DNA of 64,000 bases. Origin: Chromohalobacter israelensis. Lineage in GTDB: Bacteria > Pseudomonadota > Gammaproteobacteria > Pseudomonadales > Halomonadaceae. The stretch spans positions 310,001-374,000 of the forward strand of contig JQNW01000001.1 of NCBI GenBank assembly GCA_000761475.1. Reading direction: 5' to 3'. The notes under the pieces are model-generated. The model did not search any database and was not told where the DNA came from. It was given only the letters and a program-made list of their open reading frames with translations. Positions 36,380 to 47,047 of this stretch are shown here, in pieces (positions within the stretch are counted from its first letter, which is position 1; each line of letters begins with the position of its first letter). Both the position numbers and the translations under genes were made by a program.

Positions 36380-37741
36380 ATGAGTTTCTGGCAACGCCTG
36401 TCACGCCCCTGGCGACATACGCCACACGGCCGCGTACTGCGACTTTCGCCGCCGGAAACGCTATTGCTGGGTTTTACCCTGCTCTGCCTGATCGGCGGCG
36501 GCTTGTTGCGCCTGCCCATGGCCGCGACGATAACGCTCGACTGGCAGGAGGCGCTGTTCACCGCCACCTCGGCGGTGACGGTCACCGGGCTGGCGGTCGT
36601 CGATACCAGCGCTTTCACACCGTTCGGCCAGGCCGTGCTGCTGGCCTTGATCCAGATCGGCGGACTGGGGTTCATGACCTTCGGGGCTCTGACCCTGCTG
36701 CTCATGGGGGGCCGCCTCCCCCTGCAGCAGCAGAACCTGGTGCGAGAAGCCCTCGGTGAAACCTCGTTGGGCGAACTCTCGCAACTCGTGCGCCTGGTGG
36801 TGGCCTTCGCCGTCCTGGTCGAGGCAGTGGGGGCGGGACTTCTCGCGCTGCACTGGGTCCCCGAGCTCGGCTGGTCGCGCGGTTTGTGGGCCAGCCTGTT
36901 TCATGCGGTATCCGCCTTCAACAATGCCGGCTTCTCGCTGTGGCCCGACAGCCTGACGCGCGACGTCGGCACGCCGCTGGTCACGCTGGTCGTCAGCAGC
37001 CTCTTCATCGTCGGCGGCCTGGGTTTCGTGGTGATCAGCGACATTCGCGAAAAGCGGCGCTGGGGACAGTTCTCCATGCAGACCAAGATCGTGCTGTGCG
37101 CGACCCTGGCCATCAACCTGGTCGCCATGGCGGCGATGGCGGCGTTCGAATGGCACAATCCCGCAACACTGGGCGGGCTGGAAAGCCTCGGCGACAAGCT
37201 GCAGGCGGCCTGGTTCCAGGCCGTGACACCGCGTACCGCCGGTTTCAACAGCGTCGATACCGCGGCCATGTCCGACGCCTCCTCGCTGCTCACCATGCTG
37301 CTGATGTTCATCGGTGGCGGCGCGAGCTCCACCGCCAGCGGCATCAAGCTCACCACCTTCATCGTGCTGCTGTTGGTGGCCCGGGCCTTCCTGCGCGGCA
37401 CGCAGCCCACGGCCTACGGGCGCGCCATCGGCGAACAGACGGTGATGAAGGCCGTCGCCGTGGCGCTGGCCGGGGTGGCGCTGGTGTTCGTGACGCTGCT
37501 GGTGCTGTGCATCACCGACGGCCGCCTCGCGTTCCTCGATCTGGCCTTCGAGAGCGTCTCCGCCTTCGGCACGGTGGGGTTGTCGCGCGGCATCACCAAT
37601 GAACTGTCGCTGCCCGGCCAATGGATGCTGATGCTCACCATGCTGCTCGGCCGTGTCGGACCGCTGTCGCTGGGATACTTCCTGGCCACGCGGCGCACGC
37701 GGGGAATGCGCTACGCCGAGGGCCACATCCAGATCGGCTGA
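36380..37741 (+). CDS. ktrB: Potassium-transporting subunit KtrB (Trk/Ktr channel)
   Basis: Inner-membrane K+ channel subunit of the Trk/Ktr family, 453 residues with four M1-P-M2 repeats. The four selectivity loops are recognisable: [30 protein letters not shown] and [10 protein letters not shown], each with the conserved central Gly. The intramembrane gate region with [12 protein letters not shown] is present. With KtrA it forms a Na+-stimulated K+ uptake system important for survival at high salt. The ribosome site is weak. Confidence 0.93.
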   Translation: MSFWQRLSRPWRHTPHGRVLRLSPPETLLLGFTLLCLIGGGLLRLPMAATITLDWQEALFTATSAVTVTGLAVVDTSAFTPFGQAVLLALIQIGGLGFMTFGALTLLLMGGRLPLQQQNLVREALGETSLGELSQLVRLVVAFAVLVEAVGAGLLALHWVPELGWSRGLWASLFHAVSAFNNAGFSLWPDSLTRDVGTPLVTLVVSSLFIVGGLGFVVISDIREKRRWGQFSMQTKIVLCATLAINLVAMAAMAAFEWHNPATLGGLESLGDKLQAAWFQAVTPRTAGFNSVDTAAMSDASSLLTMLLMFIGGGASSTASGIKLTTFIVLLLVARAFLRGTQPTAYGRAIGEQTVMKAVAVALAGVALVFVTLLVLCITDGRLAFLDLAFESVSAFGTVGLSRGITNELSLPGQWMLMLTMLLGRVGPLSLGYFLATRRTRGMRYAEGHIQIG

Positions 37742-37815
37742 GATACCGGCTCGTGGTGCCACTGCCGTTGCCCGCACGCGGGCGACGGCAGGCGAACGGT
37801 TGCAATATTTCCATG

Positions 37816-37828
37816 ATTGTTCAAATAT
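37816..37828 (+). promoter_or_regulatory. Candidate ArsR operator upstream of arsB
   Basis: ATTGTTCAAATAT here is, on the other strand, ATATTTGAACAAT. It agrees at 11 of 13 positions with ATATTTGCACAAC at 39500-39512 in the arsR/arsH gap. AT-rich 12-bp half-sites of this kind are typical of ArsR binding. The region between ktrB and arsB (37742-37865) is distinctly AT-rich. Confidence 0.5.
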
Positions 37829-37865
37829 AGAAGCGTCATTTTTCGATAGTCGCGACGGACGCCTC

Positions 37866-39158
37866 ATGCTGCTTGCCCTGCCCATCTTCATCGCCACGCT
37901 CATTCTCGTCATCTGGCAACCGCGTGGCCTGGGGATCGGCTGGAGCGCAAGCGCGGGCGCGTTGATCGCGCTGCTCACCGGGGTCATCCACCCCGCGGAC
38001 ATTCCCGCCGTGTGGTCGATCGTCTGGAATGCCACCTTCACCTTCATTGCCATCATCATCACCAGCCTGCTGCTCGACGAGGCCGGCTTCTTCGAATGGG
38101 CGGCCTTGCATATCGGCCGCTGGGGCAACGGCCGGGGGCGTCGTCTGTTCGTCCTGGTGGTACTGCTCGGTGCCGTGGTCGCGGCGGTGTTCGCCAACGA
38201 TGGCGCGGCCTTGATCCTCACCCCGATCGTCTTCGAGATGCTCGTCGCCCTGGGCTTCAGCGCCGGTGCGACACTGGCGTTCGTGATGGCCGCCGGCTTC
38301 ATCGCCGATACCGCCAGCCTGCCGCTGGTGATTTCCAACCTGGTCAATATCGTCTCGGCGGACTATTTCGATATCGCCTTCGGCGAATACGCGGGCGTCA
38401 TGGTGCTCGTGGACATCGTCTCGGTACTTGCCTCGCTCGGCATGCTGTACCTGTTCTTTCGACGTGCGGTGCCCTCGACCTATGCCCTCGGCGACCTGCG
38501 CAAGCCACGCGAGGCCATCCGCGATCCGGCGGTCTTCAAGGCCGGCTGGTGGGTGCTGGGGCTCTTGCTGGTGGGCTTCTTCGTGGCCGAACCGCTGGGC
38601 GTACCGGTCTGCGTGATCGCCGCCATCGGTGCGTCGATCCTGTTCGTGATCGCCCAGCGCGGTCATCACATCCACACCCGCAAGGTGCTGCGCGACGCCC
38701 CCTGGAACATCGTGGTGTTTTCGCTGGGCATGTACCTGGTGGTATATGGCCTGCGCAACGCCGGACTGACCGACATGATCGCCGGCGGTCTGGAATGGCT
38801 GGGCGGGCATGGCCCCTGGATCGCCACGCTGGGGACAGGCTTCATCGCAGCCGGGCTTTCCTCGGTGATGAACAACATGCCCACCGTACTGGTGGTCGCC
38901 TTGTCGATCGATGCCAGCGACGTCACCGACCTGACCCAGCAGGCGATGATCTATGCCAACGTCATCGGCAGCGACCTGGGCCCCAAGATCACGCCCATCG
39001 GCAGTCTCGCCACCCTGCTGTGGCTGCACGTCCTGGCGCGCAAGGGCATGACCATCGGTTGGGGCTATTATTTCCGCGTGGGCATCGTGCTTACCGTCCC
39101 CGTGCTGACGGTCACCCTGCTGGCACTGGCTGCCTGGCTACAGTTTCTCGCGGCATGA
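37866..39158 (+). CDS. arsB: Arsenite efflux permease ArsB
   Basis: Inner-membrane carrier exporting arsenite (and antimonite), driven by the proton motive force when no ArsA ATPase is present. The 430-residue length equals E. coli ArsB (429) with about 12 helices; [18 protein letters not shown] and [19 protein letters not shown] are family marks. The ATG at 37866 was chosen because it gives the standard N-terminus MLLALPIFI; the frame is open to 37653. No ribosome site is strong. It is the first gene of the arsenic island and converges on arsR 16 bases later. Confidence 0.94.
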   Translation: MLLALPIFIATLILVIWQPRGLGIGWSASAGALIALLTGVIHPADIPAVWSIVWNATFTFIAIIITSLLLDEAGFFEWAALHIGRWGNGRGRRLFVLVVLLGAVVAAVFANDGAALILTPIVFEMLVALGFSAGATLAFVMAAGFIADTASLPLVISNLVNIVSADYFDIAFGEYAGVMVLVDIVSVLASLGMLYLFFRRAVPSTYALGDLRKPREAIRDPAVFKAGWWVLGLLLVGFFVAEPLGVPVCVIAAIGASILFVIAQRGHHIHTRKVLRDAPWNIVVFSLGMYLVVYGLRNAGLTDMIAGGLEWLGGHGPWIATLGTGFIAAGLSSVMNNMPTVLVVALSIDASDVTDLTQQAMIYANVIGSDLGPKITPIGSLATLLWLHVLARKGMTIGWGYYFRVGIVLTVPVLTVTLLALAAWLQFLAA

Positions 39159-39174
39159 AGCGCCAGCCCCGGAA

Positions 39175-39501
39175 TCAGCAACGGCCGGTGTCGTCCGGCA
39201 ATCGGCACTGCTCGGGGCGATCGTCACAGCAGTGCGCGGTCAGGTAATCCACCAGGCCGCGCATCCGGGAGAAATCGGCACGGTAGTGGACATGCCGGCC
39301 ATGTGCCTCGCCATGCACCAGACCGGCGTGCGCGAGCTCCTTGAGATGGAAGGAGAGCGTCGAGGGCGAGACCCCGAGGGCCTCGGCGATATCGCCGGCG
39401 AAGGCACCGTCGGGACCGACCCCCACCAGGTGCCGAAAGATCGCCAGTCGCGTGCGCTGCGCCAGCGCCGACAAGGCCTTGAGAGCGTCATTCGTTTCCA
39501 T
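39175..39501 (-). CDS. arsR: ArsR-family arsenite-responsive repressor (C-terminal Cys type)
   Basis: A 108-residue winged-helix repressor that leaves DNA when it binds As(III). The recognition helix is around VSPSTLSFHLKEL (residues 44-56). There is no Cys in the alpha-3 helix; instead Cys 91, 92, 99 and 108 cluster at the C-terminus (HCCDDRPEQC), as in the Acidithiobacillus-type ArsR. It is transcribed divergently from arsH, and a candidate operator overlaps its own start codon, which implies autorepression together with control of arsH. Confidence 0.92.
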   Translation of the reverse strand: METNDALKALSALAQRTRLAIFRHLVGVGPDGAFAGDIAEALGVSPSTLSFHLKELAHAGLVHGEAHGRHVHYRADFSRMRGLVDYLTAHCCDDRPEQCRLPDDTGRC

Positions 39502-39512
39502 ATTTGCACAAC
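39500..39512 (+). promoter_or_regulatory. Candidate ArsR operator in the arsR-arsH gap
   Basis: ATATTTGCACAAC, related to the site upstream of arsB on the opposite strand. It overlaps the arsR start codon (complement of 39499-39501), so binding could block arsR translation-initiation-region transcription and the divergent arsH promoter. Confidence 0.5.
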
Positions 39513-39556
39513 GATAGAAGTTACGTTGACCCGACTATCCCACACAGGAGTCGTTC

Positions 39557-40267
39557 ATGCACGACCTTCCCAATCTCGACACCGCATCTTTCGCCGTCCC
39601 CGACGGCGATGCGCTGATGGCGCCCCGACTCAGCACGCATCCACCGCGCATCCTGCTGCTGCATGGCTCGCTGCGTGAACGCTCGTTCAGTCGTCTGGTC
39701 AGCGAGGAAGCCGCGCGTTTGCTCGTTGCCATGGGTGCCGAGACACGATGCTTCGATCCGCGCGGCCTGCCCTTGCCGGACAGCGAGGACGCCTCGCACC
39801 CCAAGGCTCAGGAGCTCCGCGAGCTGGCGCAGTGGGCGGAAGGCATGGTGTGGTGCTCCCCGGAGCGTCACGGCGCGATGACCGGCATCATGAAGGCGCA
39901 GATCGACTGGATTCCGCTGGCGCTGGGCGGCGTCCGCCCGACCCAGGGCAAGACCCTGGCGGTCATGCAGGTCTGCGGCGGCTCGCAGTCCTTCAATACG
40001 GTCAACCAGCTACGCATTCTCGGTCGCTGGATGCGCATGCTGACCATCCCCAACCAGTCGTCGGTGCCCAAGGCGTTCCTGGAATTCGGCGACGACGACC
40101 GCATGAAGCCCTCGCCGCTCTACGACCGTATCGTCGACGTGATGGAAGAGCTGGTGAAGTTCACCTTGCTGACACGCGACCGCAGCGACCTGCTCACCGA
40201 CCGCTACTCCGAACGCAAGGAAAGTGCCGAAGAGGTATCTCGGCGCGTCAATCAGCGTGGCATGTAG
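39557..40267 (+). CDS. arsH: ArsH, NADPH-dependent FMN flavoprotein
   Basis: Flavoprotein oxidising trivalent organoarsenicals or reducing quinones/metal ions, commonly found in ars operons. The 236-residue product has the flavodoxin-like start [15 protein letters not shown] (residues 36-50) and the FMN-binding [10 protein letters not shown] (around residue 100), with the C-terminal RYSERKE extension of ArsH. CAGGAG lies before the ATG. It starts the plus-strand run arsH-arsC-arsR-gapdh-arsJ. Confidence 0.94.
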   Translation: MHDLPNLDTASFAVPDGDALMAPRLSTHPPRILLLHGSLRERSFSRLVSEEAARLLVAMGAETRCFDPRGLPLPDSEDASHPKAQELRELAQWAEGMVWCSPERHGAMTGIMKAQIDWIPLALGGVRPTQGKTLAVMQVCGGSQSFNTVNQLRILGRWMRMLTIPNQSSVPKAFLEFGDDDRMKPSPLYDRIVDVMEELVKFTLLTRDRSDLLTDRYSERKESAEEVSRRVNQRGM

Positions 40268-40339
40268 CCTGGCACGTTCATCGAAATGACATGGATCTCG
40301 GGCATATTCGTCTAGCCATATATCCCACGAGGCTGACCC

Positions 40340-40756
40340 ATGAGCAAAAAACGCGTTCTCTTTCTCTGCAACGCCAACTCGGCCCGCTCGTTGATGGCCG
40401 AAGCCCTGCTGCGTCACATGGCCGGACAGCGCTTCGAGGCCTACAGCGCCGGCGTCGAGCCCGATGAGCCGCAGCAGGCGGCGCTGCAGGCACTCGCAGA
40501 GCTAGGTATCGATACCACGGGGCTGGCCAGCAAATCGCTGGAGGCCTATGCCGGCGAGCATTTCGACAGCGTGATCATCCTCTGTGAAAAAGCCCAGCAG
40601 CACTGCCGCGACTGGGAAGGCAACACCGACGAGCTGCTGTTCTGGGATATCCTGGATCCGCGCCTCAATCCGCGTGACGGCGCCTATACCCAGACCCTCG
40701 AAGAGATTCGTGGCCGCCTGCGGCTATGGTTGAGCGTTCAGTCCCGGGAGGCCTGA
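40340..40756 (+). CDS. arsC: Thioredoxin-coupled arsenate reductase ArsC (pI258 type)
   Basis: Reduces arsenate to arsenite using a Cys cascade and thioredoxin. The 138-residue protein has the LMW-phosphatase loop CNANSAR (Cys 10 to Arg 16) and the redox pair Cys 82 and Cys 89, the exact positions of the S. aureus pI258 enzyme. Its product arsenite is exported by ArsB. It sits 72 bases after arsH and four bases before the next arsR, with which it is probably co-transcribed. Confidence 0.95.
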   Translation: MSKKRVLFLCNANSARSLMAEALLRHMAGQRFEAYSAGVEPDEPQQAALQALAELGIDTTGLASKSLEAYAGEHFDSVIILCEKAQQHCRDWEGNTDELLFWDILDPRLNPRDGAYTQTLEEIRGRLRLWLSVQSREA

Positions 40757-40760
40757 GCCA

Positions 40761-41168
40761 GTGACCACGGCAGTGCTGACCCCGGCGGCCTTGCACCGCT
40801 GTCTCGCCGACGAGACGCGCTTGACGTTGACGCTGCTGCTCTGCATCGAACCCGAGCTGTGCGTCTGCGAAATGACCGAGGCCCTGGCGGCCCCGCAGCC
40901 CAGGGTATCGCGTCATCTGGCCTACCTGCGTCGTGCCGGCCTGCTGCGCGGTCGCCGCCGCGGTGCCTGGATCTACTATCGCCTCGAGCCGACGCTGCCC
41001 GAATGGGTCTCGACCATTCTCGAGGCCTCGCGCGACGCCGCGCCGCCGGAGGTCATCACGGCTCACCGACGACTCGCCGACGCCGGCACCGCCAGCCGAC
41101 GTCAGGCGGCTTGCCACGCCGAGCCCAGGCCGGCCCTCTTTTCCTCCACGTCAGGAGACATCGCATGA
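40761..41168 (+). CDS. Second ArsR-family repressor (classical Cys-x-Cys type)
   Basis: A 135-residue ArsR/SmtB protein with a GTG start. Cys 34 and 36 in ELCVCEM form the classical alpha-3 As(III)-binding motif of plasmid R773-type ArsR, unlike the repressor at 39175. The recognition helix is near [13 protein letters not shown]. The C-terminus is extended and low in hydrophobics. It overlaps the GAPDH start (ATGA). Two repressors of different sensing type in one island is notable. Confidence 0.92.
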   Translation: MTTAVLTPAALHRCLADETRLTLTLLLCIEPELCVCEMTEALAAPQPRVSRHLAYLRRAGLLRGRRRGAWIYYRLEPTLPEWVSTILEASRDAAPPEVITAHRRLADAGTASRRQAACHAEPRPALFSSTSGDIA

Positions 41169-42196
41169 CATTACGCATCGGCATCAACGGCTTCGGGCGC
41201 ATCGGACGCCTTGCCCTGCGCGTCCTGTGGGCGTCGCGCGCGACGCAGCCGCTGGAGATCGTTCGCATCAACGATCCCGGCGGCGACGCGGCGACCTTCG
41301 CCCATCTGCTGGAATTCGACTCGGTCCACGGCCACTGGTCTCCCGGCACGGGCATTCGCGCCGAGACGGATTCGCTCGTCATCGACGACACCCCGATCAT
41401 CTTCAGCACCCATCGCGATCTCGCCGACAGCGACTGGTCCCGGTGCGACGTGGTGATCGAAGCCTCGGGCGCCATGACCAAGGCCGCCAAGCTGCAGCCC
41501 TACCTCGATCAAGGCGTGCCGCGCGTCGTGGTCTCGGCGCCGGTCAAGGACCCCGAGGTGCTCAACGTGGTGATGGGCGTCAACGATGGCGATTTCGCTC
41601 CGGCGCGACACCGCATCGTCACCGCGGCCAGTTGCACCACCAACTGCCTGGCACCGGTGGTCAAGGTGATTCACGAAACCTTCGGCATCCGCCATGGCTC
41701 GATGACCACGGTACACGACATCACCAATACCCAGACGATCCTCGATGCGCCGCATAAGGATCTACGCCGTGCTCGCGCCTGTGGCATGAGCCTGATCCCC
41801 ACCACCACGGGCTCGGCCAAGGCGATCACAGCGATCTTTCCCGAGCTGGAAGGCAAGCTCAACGGCCACGCCGTGCGCGTGCCGCTGGCCAACGCCTCGC
41901 TCACCGACATGGTCTTCGAACTCGAACAAGCGGTCACGGTCGACGCGGTCAACGGCGCGCTCGAAGCCGCGGCCGAAGGCGAGCTGGCCGGCATCCTGGG
42001 TTACGAGGCACGCCCGCTGGTCTCCATCGACTATCGTACCGACCCGCGCAGCGCGATCATCGATGCTCCGTCGACGATGGTGATCAACGAGATCCAGGTA
42101 AAACTCTACGCGTGGTACGACAATGAGTGGGGCTATGCCAATCGTACCGCCGAACTGGCCTTGAAAGTCGGCAACGCCCGGGAACCAGCACGATGA
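41165..42196 (+). CDS. Arsenate-linked glyceraldehyde-3-phosphate dehydrogenase
   Basis: A GAPDH paralogue of 343 residues that, in ArsJ-linked systems, uses arsenate in place of phosphate and makes 1-arseno-3-phosphoglycerate. The NAD-binding start is [10 protein letters not shown], the catalytic Cys 157 lies in ASCTTNC, followed by the usual His region (MTTVHD). Its stop overlaps the arsJ start by four bases, and it begins inside the arsR stop, so the three genes are translationally linked. The ars setting, not the sequence itself, separates it from the glycolytic enzyme. Confidence 0.9.
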   Translation: MTLRIGINGFGRIGRLALRVLWASRATQPLEIVRINDPGGDAATFAHLLEFDSVHGHWSPGTGIRAETDSLVIDDTPIIFSTHRDLADSDWSRCDVVIEASGAMTKAAKLQPYLDQGVPRVVVSAPVKDPEVLNVVMGVNDGDFAPARHRIVTAASCTTNCLAPVVKVIHETFGIRHGSMTTVHDITNTQTILDAPHKDLRRARACGMSLIPTTTGSAKAITAIFPELEGKLNGHAVRVPLANASLTDMVFELEQAVTVDAVNGALEAAAEGELAGILGYEARPLVSIDYRTDPRSAIIDAPSTMVINEIQVKLYAWYDNEWGYANRTAELALKVGNAREPAR

Positions 42197-43413
42197 CGAC
42201 CCTGCAACGCCTGCGCGCCCTGCCCTTCGAAATACGCCAGTATCTGCTGGTCACGGGCAATTATTGGGCCTTCACGCTGACCGACGGCGCCTTGCGCATG
42301 CTGGTGGTGCTGCATTTCCATCAGCTTGGCTATTCGCCGCTGGAAATCGCCCTGCTGTTTCTGTTCTACGAGGCCTTCGGCGTGGTCACCAACTTCGTCG
42401 GTGGCTGGCTCGGCGCCCGCCTGGGACTCAACCGCACCATGAACCTCGGTCTGGGGCTGCAGCTGGTCGCCCTGGGCATGCTGCTGGTGCCGGCCTCGGC
42501 CTTGACGGTGCCCTGGGTCATGGCCGCCCAGGCGCTCTCGGGGGTCGCCAAGGACCTCAACAAGATGAGCGCCAAGAGTGCGGTCAAGGTGCTGGTCCCC
42601 AAGGACAGCAGCAACGCCCAGGGCGCGCTGTACCGCTGGGTGGCCATCCTCACGGGGTCCAAGAATGCTCTCAAGGGGGCCGGTTTCTTCGCCGGCGGCC
42701 TGTTGCTGACGCTGATCGGTTTCCAGGGCGCGATACTCGCCATGTGGGGGATGCTGGCCGTGGTGCTGGGGCTTTCGCTATGGCGTTTGCGTGCCGACCT
42801 GGGCCGCCAGAAAGCCAAGCCCAGGTTCCGCGAGGTCTTCTCCACGTCGCGCGCGGTCAACGTTCTCGCGGCGGCACGCCTGTGCCTGTTCGCCTCACGC
42901 GACATCTGGTTCGTGGTGGCATTGCCGGTGTTCCTCTACGATCAGCACGGCTGGAACTTCTGGAGCGTCGGCATTCTGATGGCCGTCTGGGTGATCGGCT
43001 ACGGTGGCGTTCAGACCCAGGCCCCGCGCATCACGCGACACCTGCACGGCGATACGCGCAGCATCACCGTCATCCTGGCCGCGGCGCTCGCCCTGCTCCC
43101 GGCCCTGCTCGCCCTCACGCCGCTGGCGACCACCGTCACCTGGCTGATCGCGGGACTGCTGGCCTTCGGCATTCTCTTCGCCATCAACTCGAGCTGGCAC
43201 AGCTATCTGATCGTGCGCTTCGCACGCGCCGAGGGCGTCTCCATGGACGTGGGCTTCTACTACATGGCCAATGCCATGGGACGTCTCGTCGGCACGGTCC
43301 TCTCCGGCTGGGTCTATCAGGCCCATGGCTTGGCGCCCTGTCTGGCGGTGTCCGCGGCGCTGGTCGCCGCCAGCGCCGTCCTGGCGATGGGTCTGCCTCG
43401 ACAAAGGCAGTGA
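42193..43413 (+). CDS. arsJ: ArsJ, 1-arseno-3-phosphoglycerate exporter (MFS)
   Basis: Major-facilitator exporter that removes the unstable organoarsenical made by the linked GAPDH, giving resistance to arsenate directly. The 406-residue protein has about 12 helices, with [27 protein letters not shown] in the first third and a cytosolic Lys/Arg loop near residues 200-220 ([14 protein letters not shown]). The start at 42193 overlaps the GAPDH stop (ATGA). It ends the plus-strand ars run. Confidence 0.94.
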   Translation: MTTLQRLRALPFEIRQYLLVTGNYWAFTLTDGALRMLVVLHFHQLGYSPLEIALLFLFYEAFGVVTNFVGGWLGARLGLNRTMNLGLGLQLVALGMLLVPASALTVPWVMAAQALSGVAKDLNKMSAKSAVKVLVPKDSSNAQGALYRWVAILTGSKNALKGAGFFAGGLLLTLIGFQGAILAMWGMLAVVLGLSLWRLRADLGRQKAKPRFREVFSTSRAVNVLAAARLCLFASRDIWFVVALPVFLYDQHGWNFWSVGILMAVWVIGYGGVQTQAPRITRHLHGDTRSITVILAAALALLPALLALTPLATTVTWLIAGLLAFGILFAINSSWHSYLIVRFARAEGVSMDVGFYYMANAMGRLVGTVLSGWVYQAHGLAPCLAVSAALVAASAVLAMGLPRQRQ

Positions 43414-43551
43414 TCCCGTTCAGAGACCGGGGGAGGCATGGCCGGCGGTTCGTCTGGCCTGGTCGACAGTACACCACACGATAGATTTTTCATGGGGTTT
43501 GCCATCTATAAAAACTATCAACTCGGTAGCGTGCAAACGGTGTCGATAACG

Positions 43552-43557
43552 TATAAT
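43552..43557 (+). promoter_or_regulatory. Probable -10 element of cfa promoter
   Basis: Perfect TATAAT 84 bases before cfa in an AT-rich 228-base gap, with no consensus -35. cfa in enteric bacteria has a sigma-S-dependent promoter; whether that is so here cannot be seen. Confidence 0.45.
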
Positions 43558-43641
43558 GTTCGACTAGCCTAATAGCAGAGCGAAAAAGCCAAAATAAGCT
43601 TCCACCCCCCACTGGAGGCACGAGCAAGAGGAAGAATTGCA

Positions 43642-44805
43642 GTGAACGCTCCACTCAAGGAAACCGACACCACCAACGTGCTCGAACAGCACAAGAGCTA
43701 CCGCTTCGTCACCGACCTCCTGGCCCGCGCCGATATCCAGATCAACGGCCCGCGCCCCTGGGACATGCGCGTCCATACTCCCGAGGTCTTCGACCGGGCG
43801 CTCGCCGAAGGCAATCTCGGGCTCGGCGAAACCTACATGGCCGGCCTCTGGGACGCCGAACGCCTCGACGAATTCTTCTTTCGGCTATTGCGTGCCAACA
43901 TCAACAAGGCGGTACAGCCATCGAAGCTGGTCTTTCACGCCCTGCGTGCCAAGCTCACCAACCTGCAAAGCGTCAAGCGCGCCTGGAAAGTCGGCGAAGC
44001 GCACTACGACCTGGGCAACGACTTCTACGCTGCCATGCTCGATCAGCGCATGACCTATACCTGTGGCTACTGGCACGACGCCGAGACTCTGGATGCCGCG
44101 CAGGAAGCCAAGCTCGACCTGATCTGTCGCAAGCTGGATCTCAAGCCCGGCATGCGCATTCTCGACATCGGCTGCGGCTGGGGCAGCTTCATGGCTTACG
44201 CCGCCGAGCACTATGGCGTGGAGTGCGTCGGCCTCACCATCTCGCGCGAACAGGCCGACTACGGGAAGTCCTTGATGAAGAAGGGGCTTCCCGTGGAATT
44301 TCGGCTTCAAGACTATCGCGAGATCGACGAGCAGTTCGACGCCATCATCAGCATCGGCATGTTCGAGCACGTCGGCCGCAAGAACCACCGCGAATACATG
44401 GAAATCGCTCACCGTTGCCTCAAGGAAGGTGGCCTCTTCCTGCTGCATACCATCGGCAAGAATGTCCGTGAGAGCACGCCGGACCCGTGGATCGACAAGT
44501 ACATCTTCCCCAACGGTGACCTGCCGTCCATCGGCCAGATCGGCGACGCGGCCGGCGGCCTGTTCGTCACCGAGGATCTGCACAACTTCGGCGCCGACTA
44601 CGACAAGACGCTGATGGCCTGGTGGGAAAACTTCGAGCACCACTGGCCGCAATTCCGGGATCGCTACGGCGACGAGTTCTACCGCATGTGGCGCTACTAC
44701 CTGCTGTCCTGCGCCGCGGCCTTCCGCGCCCGCGATATTCAATTGTGGCAGTGGGTGCTCGCCAAGCCTGGCGTGCTCGGAGGGTATCGACGCATCACGG
44801 CGTAA
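43642..44805 (+). CDS. cfa: Cyclopropane-fatty-acyl-phospholipid synthase
   Basis: Transfers a methylene from S-adenosylmethionine to unsaturated acyl chains of membrane phospholipids; membrane-peripheral. The 387-residue protein (E. coli 382) starts with GTG behind AGAGGAAG. The SAM motif is ILDIGCGWGSF in the middle; GEAHYDLGNDFYAAML and TYTCGYW precede it, and GMFEHVGRKNH follows, all family marks. Monocistronic and convergent with the pst operon. Cyclopropane lipids rise in salt and stationary phase in related halophiles. Confidence 0.95.
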   Translation: MNAPLKETDTTNVLEQHKSYRFVTDLLARADIQINGPRPWDMRVHTPEVFDRALAEGNLGLGETYMAGLWDAERLDEFFFRLLRANINKAVQPSKLVFHALRAKLTNLQSVKRAWKVGEAHYDLGNDFYAAMLDQRMTYTCGYWHDAETLDAAQEAKLDLICRKLDLKPGMRILDIGCGWGSFMAYAAEHYGVECVGLTISREQADYGKSLMKKGLPVEFRLQDYREIDEQFDAIISIGMFEHVGRKNHREYMEIAHRCLKEGGLFLLHTIGKNVRESTPDPWIDKYIFPNGDLPSIGQIGDAAGGLFVTEDLHNFGADYDKTLMAWWENFEHHWPQFRDRYGDEFYRMWRYYLLSCAAAFRARDIQLWQWVLAKPGVLGGYRRITA

Positions 44806-44889
44806 GTACCGCTTGCCGCCCCCGGCGTTCGGCAAGAACCGGCAGCAAGGTGGCGCGAGGGCCTTGCTGCCTCCCCCAACAACCGCCCA

Positions 44890-44912
44890 CGAAAAAGGGC
44901 GCCGCAGCGCCC
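44890..44912 (-). terminator. Terminator of the pst operon
   Basis: Stem GGGCGC/GCGCCC (44897-44902 with 44907-44912) with a four-base loop, followed on the minus strand by TTTTTC. It lies 29 bases beyond the pstB stop. This ends the operon without phoU. Confidence 0.8.
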
Positions 44913-44940
44913 CTGAAACAATCGTCAAGCGTCTCCGCCA

Positions 44941-45837
44941 TCAACCGTAACGGCCGGTGATGTAGTCTTCCGCCTTCTTGGTATGCGGGTTGGAGAACAT
45001 CTGCTTGGTGGCGTTGTACTCGATCATCTCGCCGAGATGGAAGAACGCCGTGTAATCCGCCACGCGTGCCGCCTGCTGCATGTTGTGGGTGACGGTCACG
45101 ATGGTGAAGTCCTTCTTCAGCTTGTCCATCAGGTCTTCGATGGTCGCCGTGGAGATGGGGTCGAGTGCCGAGGTCGGCTCGTCCATCAGGATCACGTCGG
45201 GGCGCACGGCGATGGCGCGCGCGATGCACAAGCGCTGCTGCTGACCGCCGGATAGCGACGTGCCCGGCTCGTGCAGCTTGTCCTTGACCTCGTTCCACAG
45301 CCCCGCATCGCGCAATGCACGCTCCACCAGCTCGTCCTGATCGGCCTTGCGGCTGACCATGTCGTGCATGCGTGGCGCATAGGCGACGTTCTCGTAGATC
45401 GACTTGGGAAACGGATTCGGCTTCTGGAATACCATGCCCACGCGACGGCGCAGGGCCACTTCGTCCATGCCGCGGGCATTGACGTCGTGACCGTCCATTT
45501 CCACCAGTCCCTTGATGCTCACCGAGTTGATCAAGTCGTTCATGCGATTGAGACAGCGCAGGAAGGTCGACTTACCGCACCCCGAAGGGCCGATCAAGGC
45601 CGTGACGGTATTGGCGAAGATGTCGATGCTGATGTCCTTGAGCGCCTGGTGGTCGCCGTACCACAGGTTGAGGTCGCGCACGCGCACGCTCAGGTTTTCC
45701 TCGACGTTCTCGTTGCGCGTCACCGGCTGCCCCTTGTCGGGCGTCGGCGCCTGGGTATAAGGATCACGCGCGGCATCCTTGGAAGCCGTGGGCGGATCTT
45801 GCTGAGTCTGAAAGTTCTGCAGGGTCGTGTCGTTCAT
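44941..45837 (-). CDS. pstB: Phosphate ABC transporter ATP-binding protein
   Basis: ATPase powering the Pst phosphate importer. The 298-residue protein has Walker [10 protein letters not shown], the ABC signature LSGGQQQR, Walker [13 protein letters not shown] and the H-loop VTHNMQQ. It has about 45 extra N-terminal residues rich in Gln, Asp and Thr before the usual PstB start (about 257 residues in E. coli). The start at 45837 is supported by AGGA ten bases upstream. Last gene of pstSCAB; phoU is not adjacent. Confidence 0.95.
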   Translation of the reverse strand: MNDTTLQNFQTQQDPPTASKDAARDPYTQAPTPDKGQPVTRNENVEENLSVRVRDLNLWYGDHQALKDISIDIFANTVTALIGPSGCGKSTFLRCLNRMNDLINSVSIKGLVEMDGHDVNARGMDEVALRRRVGMVFQKPNPFPKSIYENVAYAPRMHDMVSRKADQDELVERALRDAGLWNEVKDKLHEPGTSLSGGQQQRLCIARAIAVRPDVILMDEPTSALDPISTATIEDLMDKLKKDFTIVTVTHNMQQAARVADYTAFFHLGEMIEYNATKQMFSNPHTKKAEDYITGRYG

Positions 45838-45863
45838 GGCGATGATGTCCTGTCTGAAGTCGC

Positions 45864-47030
45864 TTACCAGCGGCGTTCGAATTTGTTGCGTAGCCAGACG
45901 GCGAGAGCATTGAGAAAGATCAGCACCGCCAGAAGCACCAAGATGCCGCCCGCCGTCTTCTCGGCAAAGGCGCTGTTCGGCTCGCTGGCCCAGGTGAAGA
46001 TCTGCGCCGGCATCACCGTCGAGGCGTCCGTGATCGATATCGAGGCATCGGGAATGAACGCCACCATGCCCACGATGATCAGTGGCGCGGTTTCCCCCAT
46101 GGCCTGTGCCAGACCGATGATCGAACCGGTCAGGATGCCCGGCAGCGAGACAGGCAACACGTGATCGCGCACGACCTGCCAGCGTGAGCAGCCCACGCCG
46201 AAGGCGGCATGACGAATGCTGTCCGGCACACTGCGCAAGGCAGCGCGTGTCGAAATGATGATCACCGGCAGCGTCATCAGTGCCAGGGTCAACCCGCCCA
46301 CCAGTGGCGAGGAACGCGGCACCCCGAAGAAGCTGATGTAGATCGCCAGCCCCAGCAGACCGAACAGGATCGACGGCACGGCCGCCAGGTTGTTGATATT
46401 GATCTCGATGAGCTGCGTCAGGCGGTTGTCGGGCGCGAACTCCTCGAGATAGACGGCCGTCATCACCCCGATCGGGAAGCACACCGCCATGGTGACCAGC
46501 ATGGTCATCACCGTGCCGATGGCCGCCGAGGCGATCCCCGCCAGTTCCGGCATCTTGGAGTCACCGGTGGTGAAGAAGGTGGTGTTGAACTTCAGCGCCG
46601 CGCGCCCGTCCTCGACCAGGGCCTGGAGCGTTTCCTTGTCGGCGGGACGCAGCCGATCCTCGTTTCCCTTGAGGAACTGATCCACCCGGCTGTCGGCGAT
46701 CACCCATCGGGTCTGGGTGGTGCCCATCAACTCCGGGTTGTTTTCCATCTCGCGCGGCAGGGAGCGGAAGAAGCCGCGCGAGATCAGCGGGCGCACGTCC
46801 TCATCGACGGCCGCGAGCGGCAATTTCTGGGACTGCTCGTCGTAGCTGACCTCGACCTGCAGCTGCGCCTGCTGAAACGCGGGCCACCCTCGCACCACCA
46901 TGTCGGAAATGAACACGACGAGGAATGCCGCCGACAGGATCAAGGCGCCCATGGTCATCCATTTCATGCGCGCCGAACGCCGATGGCGTTTCTTGAGCTG
47001 CGCGGAAATTTCTTCGAACGATTGGCTCAT
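45864..47030 (-). CDS. pstA: Phosphate ABC transporter permease PstA
   Basis: Inner-membrane permease subunit of the Pst system. The 388-residue protein is about 90 residues longer than E. coli PstA, because a periplasmic domain (about residues 55-155, DUF3333-like) follows the first helix. The permease core contains [32 protein letters not shown] and the EAA loop [19 protein letters not shown]. Start ATG has a GAGAG upstream. It lies between pstC (18 bases) and pstB (26 bases). Confidence 0.94.
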   Translation of the reverse strand: MSQSFEEISAQLKKRHRRSARMKWMTMGALILSAAFLVVFISDMVVRGWPAFQQAQLQVEVSYDEQSQKLPLAAVDEDVRPLISRGFFRSLPREMENNPELMGTTQTRWVIADSRVDQFLKGNEDRLRPADKETLQALVEDGRAALKFNTTFFTTGDSKMPELAGIASAAIGTVMTMLVTMAVCFPIGVMTAVYLEEFAPDNRLTQLIEININNLAAVPSILFGLLGLAIYISFFGVPRSSPLVGGLTLALMTLPVIIISTRAALRSVPDSIRHAAFGVGCSRWQVVRDHVLPVSLPGILTGSIIGLAQAMGETAPLIIVGMVAFIPDASISITDASTVMPAQIFTWASEPNSAFAEKTAGGILVLLAVLIFLNALAVWLRNKFERRW

Positions 47031-47047
47031 GCTCTCGACCTATCGGA

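Noticed and set aside
37742..43641. Arsenic island as a mobile element
   Set aside because: No integrase, transposase, direct repeats or tRNA at the borders, and gene bodies have the same GC as the neighbours. Only the short regulatory gaps are AT-rich.
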